A stretch of DNA of 64,000 nucleotides from Aureobasidium sp. EXF-3400. Taxonomy: Eukaryota > Ascomycota > Dothideomycetes > Dothideales > Saccotheciaceae. The DNA lies in assembly GCA_024195585.1 (NCBI GenBank), contig SWBL01000128.1:62001-126000 (forward strand), read 5' to 3'. The notes beneath the pieces were generated by a model, which saw nothing but the letters and a program-made list of their open reading frames with translations, had not been told where the DNA came from and did not search any database. Of the stretch, positions 18,196-30,435 are shown piece after piece; within the stretch, counting starts at the first letter, position 1; each line of letters starts with the position of its first letter. The translations under genes were made by a program, and so were the position numbers.

Positions 18196-20629
18196 ATGCG
18201 CTCTCACCTCAATCGCGTCGTCTTTCGCAAACTGCTGGCCAGCGAACCCATAGCACACCGCGGTTGTCTTCGTCCATACCAATACCTGTCGTCATGTTCG
18301 CCCGAACTGCAAGCCCTCCCGAGGGCACAACGTCGCTCCTTTATGAACATCTTCAAGAAACCCCAACGCGTGTCCTCGGAACCGAGGATGGCTCCCGGCC
18401 TAGAAAAGATGATGGAATACTCCAAGATGGAAAGACTCAGTGCAAGACTGCCGCCGCCCAACGAGCTTCTTAAGGCTGTCACTGCCTACTTCTGGTACAA
18501 ATCGACCTACAAGACTATTGACAAGGATATCCCCGATGTTCAAGCTCAACACCTTCTGCGCTGTCTGAATTACCTAGATCAACACCTTGGTCTGGCAACT
18601 CTCGGAGCCAAAGAGCTCCGCTCATGGATGCTTGTTCTTGATCATAGTGCCCACAACAATTCTTCTGTTCATCGAGACATCGCCGAACTTTTGTACGCTG
18701 CACTCTGTCAGAAAAGAGCACAACAAGGATCCCCTTTGTCGCCAGATGAAATGTGGGCTTACGTCAAGGTCTTGTGTGCTACAGGAGGCACTGCGAATGC
18801 TAGGGATGAAGTGGTCAAATACGCTCAGACATATGCCGACACAGTTGAAGATTACAGGCCTATACGCCATTGGGAAGCGGTTGTCAAAGGCTTCGCGAGG
18901 GAACAGAATGAGCGAGAACTTCTCCGTACCCTGGAATTCATGGACAAGCATGCTGTCAAAGGGTCTAGACAGTTCATTATGGAAGCAATAACAAGGTTCT
19001 ACATCAAAGCAGAGGAGATTGAGAAAGCAATCGAATGGTACAACAAAACCAAGGAGGACGTCGTTGCTGAGCAAAATTTCCATCGTTTACAACGGGGACT
19101 GCTTAGTCTGTGCATGCGGACGTCAAACGTCAAGTTTGGGCAACTCATCATTCGGGACATCACGGCAGAAAATCCAACAAAATATCAGTGGGACATGATA
19201 TTAGAATGGGCTGTAGCAACAGGCAAGGGTGCTGACGAGATTGACCGCATGATCAGTGTCATGGAACGAGCGAACCAATCTCTTCCCAAAGATGAATGGC
19301 GAATCCCTGATACTATCATGTTGAACAAACTAGTTAAGGTGGCGGTCGATCGCAAAGACCCATATCTTGCCGAACGCCTCGTTGCCATAGGTGGAGCAAG
19401 AAACATCCAACCGAATGCGCTGACACTAATCTACCAGATGGAGTATCGTCTAGCCGTCAAGGACGTTGATGGTGCTTTGACTGTGTACAAACATCTGCAG
19501 TCTCATGACCTCTCGAAGAACGAAGACATCTCTGTTGTCAACGAGCTTATCCGGGCCATGTGCGCATCTGGACGACAAGATTTTGACAGCATCATGAATG
19601 TCGCAGCTGATCTCTCAGACCGACAAGCACGTTTCGAGCCTGATACCGTATCAGCATTGTCTGCATTGCATCTATCGCGTGATGAGGTACACGACGTGAT
19701 TGATCTGCTCAACACTCACGTCCATAGCTTTAACATGGCTGGACGTGCATCTGTACAGGGCACACTGATCGAGTACTGTCTCAGGCCTGCGACAACAACA
19801 GCTCAAGCATGGGATACCTATATTATCTTAAAGCAGGTCTTCGATGATACTACTCGGGAGCAGCGCGTCAGGATAATGAACGATTTCTTCAGACGACAAC
19901 GTCCAGACATGGCAGTGCACGTCTTCAACCACATGCGAGCGCACACCCGGCAGGATACAATCCCCACCATCGATACATATGTGGCATGTCTCTCCGGAAT
20001 CGGCAAAGCGAAGGACGAGGAGAGTCTCGAGGTTGTGTACAACCAGCTCAAACTGGATTTCAACATCGAGCCAAACACACTGCTCCAGAATGCCTTGATG
20101 AAAGCATACACGAGCTGTGAGTCTCCCAGAGCAGCTTTAGGCTTTTGGGATGACATTGCTTCAAGTCGTGAGGGACCAAATATCAACAGCATTCACCTTG
20201 CAATGAGAGCATGCGAAGATGCCCCTTGGGGTGACGAGAAAGCACGCCAGATATGGACAAAGCTAAATCGTACGGGCATTGAGCTCGACCAGGATCTCTG
20301 GGCCAGCTATGCTGCAGCATTGGTAGGCAACGGAAACGTAGACAATGCCATCCGTCTGCTGGAGGAAGCACATGTCGAACAGGGACTCGACATGGACACT
20401 CTTGTGTAAGTCCTAACAATGTAAAAATCACGAGGGTCAAGAACTAATGAATTGTAGGATTGGGTCATTGTACAACGCTGCTCCAGGGCAAGTCAAGAAG
20501 GGCGTTGTCGAGGCTTGGGCTAAGGAAAGATATCCTGAAATCTGGACAGCATTGCAAGAGATAGGCACACGCGTCTCAGAACAGACCGAGCTACCTGAGT
20601 TCAAGATCGATAGAGAGGTTGAGCCATAG
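18196..20629 (+). CDS. CIA84: CIA84-like PPR protein (complex I assembly)
   Basis: Two exons (18196-20405, 20458-20629) give 793 residues. Basic N-terminus (MRSHLNRVVFRKLLASEPI) fits a mitochondrial presequence, followed by RRSFMNIFKKPQR. The body is alpha-helical, with pentatricopeptide-type repeats throughout (for example KVLCATGGTANARDEVVKYA, RFYIKAEEIEKAIEWYNKT, AALVGNGNVDNAIRLLEEA). CIA84 associates transiently with the membrane-arm assembly intermediate of complex I in Neurospora. The assignment is from overall resemblance; another mitochondrial PPR protein remains possible. The frame is open upstream to 17806 without an ATG-initiated conserved segment, so 18196 is the chosen start. Confidence 0.65.
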
Positions 20630-21376
20630 ACTCGCATCGGAGCATGGCATCTGTATATATATACATGTACAATTATGAACAGCATGATTCTGAGGATATC
20701 ATCCCAGATGAACTTGGCGTTTTACAGTAGTCGGTACATGTGCAGAATGCAGATCGATGAGATGAGATGAAAAGCGCGATAGGGAGAGAAGGAAGACGTC
20801 AGCGTGCATCTGGCTGACCGGATGACTGAGTGAACAGGAGCAGGATTTTGAGATGGAGGGGCTTGGAATCAGGCTTCGGCTTTGACAGAAGGAAAAGTCC
20901 TGACGATCTTCTTTTGGAAGGGTAAATGGCTTGATTTGCCATGAGGTGAGCTTGTTCCTGTCAAACCTTATGGTGTTTGGGCAGCAACAAAGTGAAGATC
21001 AAAGACTTGATATTCCGTGCCTGCTTGTTCTGTCGATGCACGTGGAAACGGAAACGCACGTCACCATTCTTGGGTGAAGGAAGGAAGCAGCGTGCAGCAG
21101 GAAGCAGGGCTGGGTGATCACCAGCCACTGTCGGCAGTCTCTTGGGTTCAGTAAATTGGATCCGTCTGCGCCTTGTTGCCTGGCTGGCTCTGCGCAATCT
21201 CACCAGTTCGACTTACTTAGCCTCACTTACTTTCGCTGCTGTTTCATTATCTGCAGTCGCTCGTCGACTCGGTTCCCCACGAACTCTCCACCTCCGCCGT
21301 CTGCTCCACCCGTTTTGTCGTCCGCGGATCCTAACGGCCAGTACCAAACTGCCGTCACTGGTCCCGCGCCGTCATC
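20630..21376. other. Intergenic region
   Basis: 3' flank of CIA84 and promoter of the DUF3824 gene. A CT-rich stretch at 21220-21345 precedes the latter. No ORF with family resemblance. Confidence 0.4.
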
Positions 21377-24219
21377 ATGTCTGTCATCTACAAAGACCGC
21401 GACGAACCACGCACATATACGACCGTCCGCCGCTACCGGGTACCAGACCGCGCATTCGAGGAAGAAGATATCTACGAGAAACAGATAGTCATCAAGCGCG
21501 ACCGCGAACAGGCCCCTCGATATGACCGTGATCTGGAATATCGCACCCGCGAACGAGATGCTCCGAGGGAAGTCGTTCGCTACGAACGGAATGTCGAGCG
21601 TGCGCCTTCTCCTGAGCGAGTACGTGAGTTCCGCTTTGAACGAGAAGTAGAGCGCGAGCCCCCTCGCCGCGATCAATGGGATCTGGAGAGGTACACCCGC
21701 TCCACCGAGTATTATCAACCACAACCCATCATCATACGCCAAGAACCACAACCCATCATTATCAAGGAAGCTCCTCGACAACAGGTCGTCCTTCAGCGAG
21801 AGGAGCCCCACTACGAAGCCACCGAGCGTGACGACGCACAGAGAAGGAGGGATGATGACTATTACTACGAACGGACCACTCGTGAGGTAGATCGAGGTCC
21901 GCGTCGTGGAGGCGGTGGTGAGGACTTCTATGATGAGCGTGATTACAGACGCGATGTTGACCCCCGGGATTCAGCGTCCAACTATGCCGACGACCGCTAC
22001 AGCAGCGACGAAGATGTTGTCATCACTCGCACAGAACGCACTGGTGGCTCGCGCGACCACTCGCCTCATCACCGCCGTCATCTAGCCGAAGGCGCTATCG
22101 CTGGCCTTGGAGCCGCCGAAATTCTTCGCCATCATCGTCGAAAACAAGGAGAAGATGGTGGTCATCGCGGTCGTCAACTCTTGGGTGGTGCTGCACTGGG
22201 TGCTGTTGGTGCTGAAGCTCTGAGCCGTGCCAGAAGTCACATGCGGAGCTCACGCTCGAGATCAAGTTCCAGCGATCGCTCATACCGTTCCAGTCGACGT
22301 GAAAGACGCCGTCGTCACCGCAGCAAGAGCCGAAGTAGGAGTCGCTCTCGTGTACGCACTCTGGCCAAAGTCGGCACAGTCGCAGCCGTTGGTGCTCTTG
22401 CCGCATACGCTCTTCGCAACAGAGGTAACAAGGAAACAGTCATTGTTAACAATGAGGTCCCACCACCACGCCGCAGCAGGTCTAGAAGACGCCGTTCTTC
22501 GGTTGGTAGCGCTCCTCCCCCCTTGGACGCCCGAAGCAGGAGCGAAAGCAAGCATCGTGATCCCGAACATCGCAATCGCCGTATTGCTCAGGCTGGCCTT
22601 GCATCTGCTGCAGCTGCTGGTATCTTGGATCGCGTGCGCAGTCGTTCAAGAGGTGGCAAGAGGTCTCGATCTAAAAGCAGAATCCGTACAGGTGTACCAA
22701 TTGCTGCAGCTGGACTAGGTGGTGCCGCTATCGCCGGCTTGTATGAGCGAAGTAAGGCTCGCAAAGAAGCGGCTAGAGACGACGCATCTGAACCCGGACT
22801 TCCCAGATCCAGATCTCGTAGTAGATCTGTTCCTTATCCTGATGATGAGCCTCGTTTTCGTAGAGCTTCGAGTGATCCCGCGCTTATAGAATATGGCGAC
22901 GATCCGATCTACCCGAACCGACGTTACGAGGAACCACCAGCCGAGTATCGTCGCAGGCGCAGAGATAGTTCGACCTCGTTGAGCCCTGACAGACGCAGAC
23001 ATGACCGAAGTCCTTCAAGGTCGAGAAGCCGTAGCCGAACTAGAGGTTTGGCTGAGGGTGCTGCTGCCGCCGGTGTTGCTGCTGTAGCTGCTCACGAACT
23101 GGGCAAACGGAATGAGCGTAAGAGAGCAGACCGTGAGCGGGAACGAGATCGCAGACGTGAGCTTCCTCAATCTCAGATGTATTTGACGATTTTCTAACAG
23201 TTTACAGGCCATGAGGAAGAGGACGATATGTATGCACACGATAGACCATACTCTCCGCCACCGATGGGAGCCAACGCGGCATACCCTTCAACACCTCAGA
23301 GTCACGAGTTCTACCCAGCCACCAACACTTTCCCACCTCCGCCAACCGACAATTACGGACACCAAGCAGACTATCCACAGCAGGAGTATCGGCCATACAA
23401 CCCTGCGGATTATCCCCCACCTCCAGGAGTGAGTGGTGCTCCCCGTGGCCGACAGGACGAACGTTATCCCAGCCCTGACCCCAATCTGGGCTACCCTCCC
23501 ACTAATGAGACGTTTGCTGGTGATCCCCGCTACGCTGGCGACCATCGCGGCAGGCCGGGTCCAGAACATGTGAGTTCCACCACTCCTTCCGGTACTTACT
23601 CTGATCCACACGACTCTTCTGGTGGGTGGTTCGGTTCAGTTACTAGTCTTTCCATCCGGGACAAAAGCTAATCTCATATACAGATGGTGTAAACAAGAAG
23701 AGTGTACAGTTTGATGTACCGCCTAGCGAAGGCATGAGTTCGCCAGATGCACAAAGGAAATCCAATCCTCGCGATGCAGACCCAGACATGGAACATTCAG
23801 AAAGCGATGGGCATGATGACAGAACCAGAACGAGAAGCGATTTGAGTAGCAATGGCACTACAGAAACAGAACACAAGCGCAGACGACGCAGGCGTCATCG
23901 CTACCACGACGATGATATTAACGAAGATGAACGTGACGATGGTCACAGTAGTTCCCAGCACCACCACCGCAGACGCCACAGATCCCGCGATTTTTCAGCA
24001 CAACGACGCACAGGCTCGCCAGACAGTGTAAATTCCTGTGAAACAGTCGAACTGCCACCACGATTTGATCAAGAAGGCCGCAAAGTACCAGAGCGAGGCG
24101 AAGACCCTCTGGCCGACAAGATTGAAGACCTACTCAATGGCAAAGGAGTTGCCGGAGGCATCTTCAAACGACTTACTGGCGATCTGCTTGGCGATGGTTC
24201 CGCAAAGAAGAGACGTTGA
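21377..24219 (+). CDS. DUF3824-type low-complexity protein with Ala/Gly helices
   Basis: Exons 21377-23156, 23208-23621 and 23684-24219 join to 909 residues. The first 230 residues are Arg/Glu/Tyr-rich (repeats such as YERNVERAPSPERVREF). From about 235 to 590 six Ala/Gly-rich helices alternate with basic RS-rich stretches: LAEGAIAGLGAAEILRHHRR, LLGGAALGAVGAEALSRAR, LAKVGTVAAVGALAAYALRN, AQAGLASAAAAGILDRVR, AAAGLGGAAIAGLYERSK and LAEGAAAAGVAAVAAHELGK. This is the DUF3824 layout. A Pro/Tyr-rich region follows, then an acidic C-terminal part with a structured end (EDPLADKIEDLLNGKGVAGG). The function is not known; membrane-inserting or assembly-forming glycine-zipper helices are a plausible inference. 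A retained first intron gives an early stop. Confidence 0.75.
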
Positions 24220-24985
24220 TACCCCTGCTACACATTTCCTGATCTTCCCTTTCCCCCTTTTGTTTTCCCCATGGATTTTTTTGCTTGCACCCAACCCACT
24301 CCATTTTGCTTCTTTTTTTCTAATGAGAAACACGAATTTGCTGGATTTCTTGATTCCCCCTTCTTCCCCCTTCGCACATACAGGCAGTTTATGCTTTTTC
24401 TTACGGCTGAGATTTGCTTTGCTCGTGTGTGCTTGTTGCTTAGCTAGTTTTTCGTTTGCTTGGGGCAAATCACAAACATGAATAATCTTTTTAGTCCATT
24501 GTCTTGAGGTCTTTTGTGCAACGGCATCTTTTTATAACGCATGGTTTGTTTGTTCACCTTTGCATGTAGCTTGGTATGACAGCAGGTACGGTGCTTCTCG
24601 ACATGTGAGAAGATATTGTCGTTGACGGTTTTCTACATCTGGTGGATCAGATCTTACAGAGTATCTTTGGGGAGATAGCCACGTAAAGTTTTGGCGATAG
24701 CTAATAGGAGCATCACTGTCACACACAAGATTATGCTCGAGATGTGAGAAGTGGGTTTGGCTTCGTTAATGGATTGATGGATTCGGAAAAATCTATCCTC
24801 CACAAACACGGTTATTGTGCAAAAGCACATATTTAGCGACAAAGCAGAAACGACTACAAGGTTGAGTGTCCAAAGAATTCGATATCCATCGCATGGACAT
24901 ATGCGAAAGAAGACGATGGAATCAAGAACAGGGTGACTCCATCACCAAGCCCCTCGGTTTTAATTAAATTCCTCGCCCAGCATAT
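24220..24985. other. Convergent intergenic region
   Basis: 3' flanks of the DUF3824 and F-box/LRR genes meet here. Very T- and C-rich at 24235-24370. No ORF with recognisable features. Confidence 0.4.
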
Positions 24986-27441
24986 CTATCGATACAGATA
25001 GCCATTCGAGAAGCGGTTGCCATAATAATCAGCCCACACCTCATCATCCTCGATTCTAGGATCTACGTCCTTCGATTTCCTCACGACCTTGATGTTGCCA
25101 TCCCAAAACCCTTCAACAGTTGGTTCTTCTTCTCCCTCCGCCTGTCGTTTCTGATACTCTGACTTGGTTGCTTTACGGAACTTTGAGAGTTCTGCTATCA
25201 CGTCGATTTCAGGTTTGGGGTCATCGATGACGGGATTGCCTTGAAGTTGGTGGGAAGAAGATGGTGGATGACCCACAGAAACTTCCATGCCAGACATGAT
25301 AGTCAATGGTTTGGTAGGTTCGAGATAAGTGTCCAGACTATTGGTCTCGCCCTCGCCGAAGAAAGAAAAGTCTGTTTGGGAGGCTGCCCATAGAGCCTCA
25401 CTGTCTTGATCCTGAGTTACGGATTTGGTGCCTCGGTGTCTCCATGCACTGGCGGCTTCGCTTTTCTTCTGGTCTAAACTGCATGGTGCTACTTCAAGCA
25501 CGATTTGCTCGAGAGCGAAAGATTTGCGTAATAGTTCTGTCTGGTGCGAGTGAATCGTTCTTCGGCCGGGTGGGAGAGTCCAGTCTAGTTGGGCTTGGAG
25601 TTTTGCTAGGGCTGTTTCTTCGGCACAGGCATGTATGAATGAAACTAGTCTTTTAGACGTGTCCTGTGTTGGTGAGGATGGTGGGACTTCAGTTAGGACC
25701 AAAGTGGTCAGATGAGGTAGGATGCCAGGGTGGAAGCCCTTGGCCTGGGTCAAATGCGCCTGTAACCGATCTTTGCGCTCTTTGACGATAGAGGAGTAAC
25801 TGCGACCAAGATTGTGGGAGGGCAGGCTTGCACTGGGAGTCAATGCCTCGTCAAGAACAGGAATTGACCTATCATTTTCCTGCTCAAGCGTGGTTATGTG
25901 TAGACCAGATTCATTCATCTCTTCTGTCTGAACAGGTATTGGAAGGTCTTGACTTCTCCTTCGTGCCTGATGTATGCTCGCGGCAGGCTTTTCGAATCCC
26001 GTGGGCGTCACCACAATGGAAACTGCGTCCCCAGAAACTTCGGTCGGGAAGGAAGTGTCACCCAGCATTTCATACACCTCTGTATCACGATCCAGCTCAG
26101 CGACTCCACATGGGTAGTTGGAAGTATCAGCAAGTTCGCAGCATTGGGGTGTCGACTCTTTGACGCTCTCCTGCACTATCGGTGACTCTTCCGTCACTAG
26201 ACTGTGATCAATTCTCAAGTATGTTAGGCTATGACTTGCTGACTCGGCCAAGACAGGGACCAGCTTCGCTAGACTGGGAAAACTCATACTAAATGAACCA
26301 TCTCGCGAGGCCATCGCAGGCAAAAGACTTCCAGCGTCAAGCACATGCAGTCTCCCGGACCTGACCAGTCCTGAAAGTCCCTCGACAGTGAACTGATTGT
26401 CTGAGAGATAGAGATGAGTGATACCGCTCTCTGGAGCGTCTTCAATAGCCAAGCGTCCAACGAACTTGTTTGTGAACTCGTTTCTCAGGTAGGCTTCGAA
26501 GTTGACTCCTCGATAGGTTGATAGCATCTCGGCACCCAGGTATGGCAGTAATGAGGGCGACATGACATGACCATCGTTGTCTCTTCGTGGCGGTGGTATG
26601 AAGCACTGCTCAAGCAAAATACGTATGCTCCGATCTGTTAGTTGATTGTTTCGAAGATCCAAGCTCCGGACTCGAGTTTTGATTGCATCTGCCAACATGA
26701 GCACATCGTCATCTCTCAGCGATATACCTCTCAGCTTCAAAACCTGTAGACCACGGAACTGGCTGAGACTTCGAAGTACTTCAGGGCTTTTGGCAGGATA
26801 CGTCCATGAAAGATCAAGATATAGCAGGGCATCAAATCGTCTCAGGGCTTGCTGTAGACCCGTCGCAGTCACATTGCTACATCTTGACGCATCCAACAAT
26901 CGCAAGCCGAAAGGCGTCTGTACCGAAACCAGCTGATTTCTGTTACCAGAGAGTCGTGTATACCTGAGCGCGCTCAAAGCTGCATGGTCGAAGAACGGCA
27001 AGCCGCGAACAATCAAGGACTGCAAGTTCGGCAGGCCTTCCAGCACCTCCCTCAGCCAGTCTGCATGTGGTCCGTTATAGATCTCAGCATGTGCCGGAGG
27101 AAGATGAAGTGTATGTGTCAAAGATCGAACACCACGCCTGGCCCATGGAAGGGTGCGAATGAATCGAGTCAGGGCAACTATATTGGCATGTATGAGTCTA
27201 CTGATCCATGGCCAGGTTGTGGCGGCACCTCAGGCGTTCGAAGCGACTCACCATAGACTCTGTCGTTCTCATGTCCAAAATGAGAAGCAGGATTGCCCCA
27301 CAAATGAGGAGCGAACACCGCGTGCCATTGTTGGCATACCAATGCGGCAGAGCAAAGGTCTGAGGAGGGGATATAGTCGGCAATGAGATCCCAGGCATTC
27401 ACTGTTGTGGCTTGTCCATAAGACGGTGGATTTGATTCCAT
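24986..27441 (-). CDS. F-box / leucine-rich-repeat protein
   Basis: Two exons (27441-27252, 27177-24986) encode 793 residues. Residues about 15-50 (AWDLIADYIPSSDLCSAALV followed by CQQWHAVFAPHLWGNP) are an F-box. The following 350 residues hold leucine-rich repeats, such as LRLLDASRCSNVTATGLQQA, LLYLDLSWTYPAKSPEVLRS, LQVLKLRGISLRDDDVL and VRSLDLRNNQLTDRSIRILL. The C-terminal half is less ordered and ends with VEGFWDGNIKVVRK and DDEVWADYYGNRFSNGYLYR. This architecture is conserved in Pezizomycotina and suggests an SCF ubiquitin-ligase adaptor; the substrate is unknown. The intron (74 nt) has a GTGAGT donor and closes in phase. Confidence 0.78.
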
Positions 27442-27760
27442 GGTTTAATCATTGTGTTTTCGGGCAAGTTCGAAGAGTCGGACCTTCCAGTGCTCTTATC
27501 CAATGGGTACGGCGGCAAGGTGGAAGTCATGCGCTTCCTCGCCAAGCATAGCCTATCCGAAAAGTTTGTCACAAAAAGTAGTACGAAGCATCATTGTCAA
27601 GTGACAAACTTTAGTTCGTCAGGTGGAAGGATTCTGCCTCAATCTAAAACTAGGCAGTGCTCGAAGATCGTTCTCGAAGATCATTCTCAACATAGTGTTC
27701 TCAGGCATCTAGTTTACAATATATACACGGACATGGCAAAGCGTGTCCTACTAAGTAGAT
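27442..27760. other. Intergenic region
   Basis: Promoter of the F-box/LRR gene and 3' flank of ATM1. Two near-identical stretches, GAAGATCGTTCTCGAAGATCATTCTCA, written in two halves at about 27663-27676 and 27677-27690, form a short direct repeat. No gene seen. Confidence 0.4.
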
Positions 27761-30084
27761 CTACACCTTCTTCCGACCTTGTTTCTTCTTCTCTTCAGAC
27801 TTCTCTTGTTCTTCATCAATGAACAGCATCTCCTGTGCGCTCCATAGCTCCGAGTATACACCTCCGCTATCAACAAGGCGCTCGTGCGTGCCTTGCTCGG
27901 CTACAACACCATCCTTCAAAACGATAATAACATCGGAGTCGTAAATAGTGCGGAGTCTGTGAGCAACAAAGATACTTGTTCGTGCCTTTTCCTTGAGAAT
28001 GCTGTTAATATTCCCAAGGAGTGCTTGCTCTGTATGTGTGTCGAGAGCCGAGGTCGCTTCGTCGAAGAACAAGAATGGTGGATCTTTCAAAAGCAGACGG
28101 GCAATTGCAAGACGTTGCTTCTCACCGCCCGAGATCATCATGCCACGCTCACCGACCATAGTGGCGTACTTGTCGGGGAACTTTTGGATGATGTCGTGGA
28201 CCTTCGCACGTTTGGCAGCAGCTTCAACCTTCTCAGGAGAAGCCTCAAGATCACCGTACTTCAAGTTATGCTCAATGGTATCGTTGAACAGAGGTGTATC
28301 TTGAGGGACAACACCGATTGCCTTACGAAGGCTCTCAATCTGAACGTCGCGGATGTCTTGTCCGTCAATCAAGATTCTACCACTCTGGACATCGTAGGAG
28401 CGGAAAAGCAGACGAAGAATGGTAGATTTACCACATCCACTGGGGCCGACAATAGCAATCTTCTTGCCAGCAGGAATCTCAAGGTTGAGGTTGCGCAGGA
28501 TTGGTCTGTCAGGGCGATAACCAAATGAGACATTCTCAAACTTGATACTCCCGCCCGTAAGCATCAGAGGCTTGGCATTCTCGGGTTCCTTAATAGCCAC
28601 GTTGACCTTCTGGAGGTTGAACAATGTCTCCATATCCAGCAAACTTTGTCTGAGTTCGCGGTACACGGAGCCAAGGAAGTTGAGAGGCACTGAAAGTTGG
28701 AAGACAAGCTGGTTGATCATGACAAGATCACCGACAGTCAGTTGACCAGTGGCTACACCATCCGCACCGTAGTACATCATGGCAGTCAGAGCGCTGGAAA
28801 AGATCAGGTTTTGTCCACTGTTAAGGAAAGCCAGTGACGTGGCAACCTTGATGGATGCATCCTGGTAGTTCTTGAGTGCGGCGTCATATCTTCCAACCTC
28901 GTACCGCTCGTTGTTGAAGTACTAGAGAACGTCAGAGAAATATCAATATGCATGCTTGAAGAAAACCCACCTTGACGGTCTCGTAGTTGATCAGCGAGTC
29001 TACTGCAACCGTAGCGCCCTTGTTATCAGCGGCGTTAGCAGCCTTGCGGAATTTGGTCCTCCATGATGTTGTCAAGATCGTGAAGGCGGAATAGCCAACC
29101 ATAGTGGCAGCTGTGATGAGAGCGAATTTGAAGCCATACTGCCATGTCTAGAATGGCATTAGAAACGCATAGAAATAGAATTCTGAGGACAAGCTTACAA
29201 GAATACCACAGACCAACGAGATCTCAAGGGCTGTGGGAATAATGTGGAAGACCATAGACTGCAAGAGGAAACTTATACCTTTGGTACCTCGATCAATGGC
29301 TCTCGTCAGGCCACCAGTTTGTCTAGATAGATGGAAATTCAGGTCAAGTTTTAGCAGATGCTCGAAGACAGTGGCTGCAACGCGGCGGATGGCTTTTTGT
29401 GCAACGCTTGCGAAGACTGCGTTACGAACTTCTTGGAACACAGCAGCGCCTATCCTAGTAGCACCGTCTGGACAGAGGTTAGAAAAAGGTAGGAAAAGAG
29501 GGGATAGCGCATGATCTTACAGGCAAATATGGTAGCGCCAGCAACAGTGACGGCAGTACCACCAACTGCAGCAAAGTCTATGTTCATGGAATCTACAATG
29601 GACTTGAAATAGAAGGGAACTTGAACGTTCAAAACCTTTTGATGCCATTAACATGACAGCACGCGACACAAGGAAGATGTTTAATAGCTACCTTTGCGCC
29701 TACGAGGAGAGCAACGGACAAGCCGACTCTGAAGCGAGTGCCGAAGTCATCTTTAGGCCACAAGTAGTGAGCCATATCCTTGATGATGGCCCAATCGGCC
29801 TTGCGCTGTTCCTTGTTGGAAACAGTCTGCTCTGCTAGAAGCGAAGGTTGCTTGTTCTCTTTCTGTACAGTGGGAGTCTTGGTGGGCTCTGCAGCTGCGA
29901 CCTTGGTCTCCTGCTGGGCAGTCTTCAGGTGCGTGTCGTCCTTGGAACGCCATGGCGAGGTAGTAAAGACACGGATGGAAGGCCGGATACTTTGCTGACA
30001 AGTCGAGATGCGGGAGAAGGCGAGAGAAGGGTGGGCCAGCTTATGGCGAGAATAGATGCCTCGAAGGGCACAGGCGGCCGACAT
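27761..30084 (-). CDS. ATM1: Mitochondrial ABC half-transporter Atm1
   Basis: Exons 30084-29692, 29635-29521, 29467-29199, 29147-28971 and 28921-27761 give 704 residues. A presequence (to about 60) is followed by a six-helix membrane domain (from [20 protein letters not shown]; later [20 protein letters not shown]) and a nucleotide-binding domain with Walker [11 protein letters not shown] (around 474), signature [13 protein letters not shown] (around 583), Walker [13 protein letters not shown] and the VAHRL H-loop. Atm1 sits in the inner membrane and exports a sulfur- or glutathione-linked product required for cytosolic iron-sulfur protein assembly. Length and order match the family. It is head-to-head with AIM24. 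Confidence 0.95.
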
Positions 30085-30435
30085 GATGGGACGAATTGCG
30101 TAGGGCTGTTAAGTTGGATAGCTTAAAACACCATGATGGCCAGCTTCTCGCAAGAAGAAAGGACGATGGAGATGAGTTACGGGTCAGTAGGAATGAGGGG
30201 TTCGACGGCCGAGACAGAGCAAATGCAAACAAACAGACAGAGCGACGGCGGACGGCTGGCAAGCAGGAAGAACAATGGACGATTAAAGATATCGGTGCGA
30301 GTGGGATGAAGCATCTTGTCCCACACTCAGCACAGACAGGCAAGCACGTCACTCTGGTCGGCTTCGGGAAGGCACGCGTCCAAGGCTGGATTGGCAGCTG
30401 CGTCTTGACAATCTTCTACCATCGCCAGTCGCGCA
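30085..30435. promoter_or_regulatory. Bidirectional promoter between ATM1 and AIM24
   Basis: A 351-bp gap separates two divergent mitochondrial-protein genes, so upstream control elements must be shared or interleaved. No specific factor site is claimed. Confidence 0.45.
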
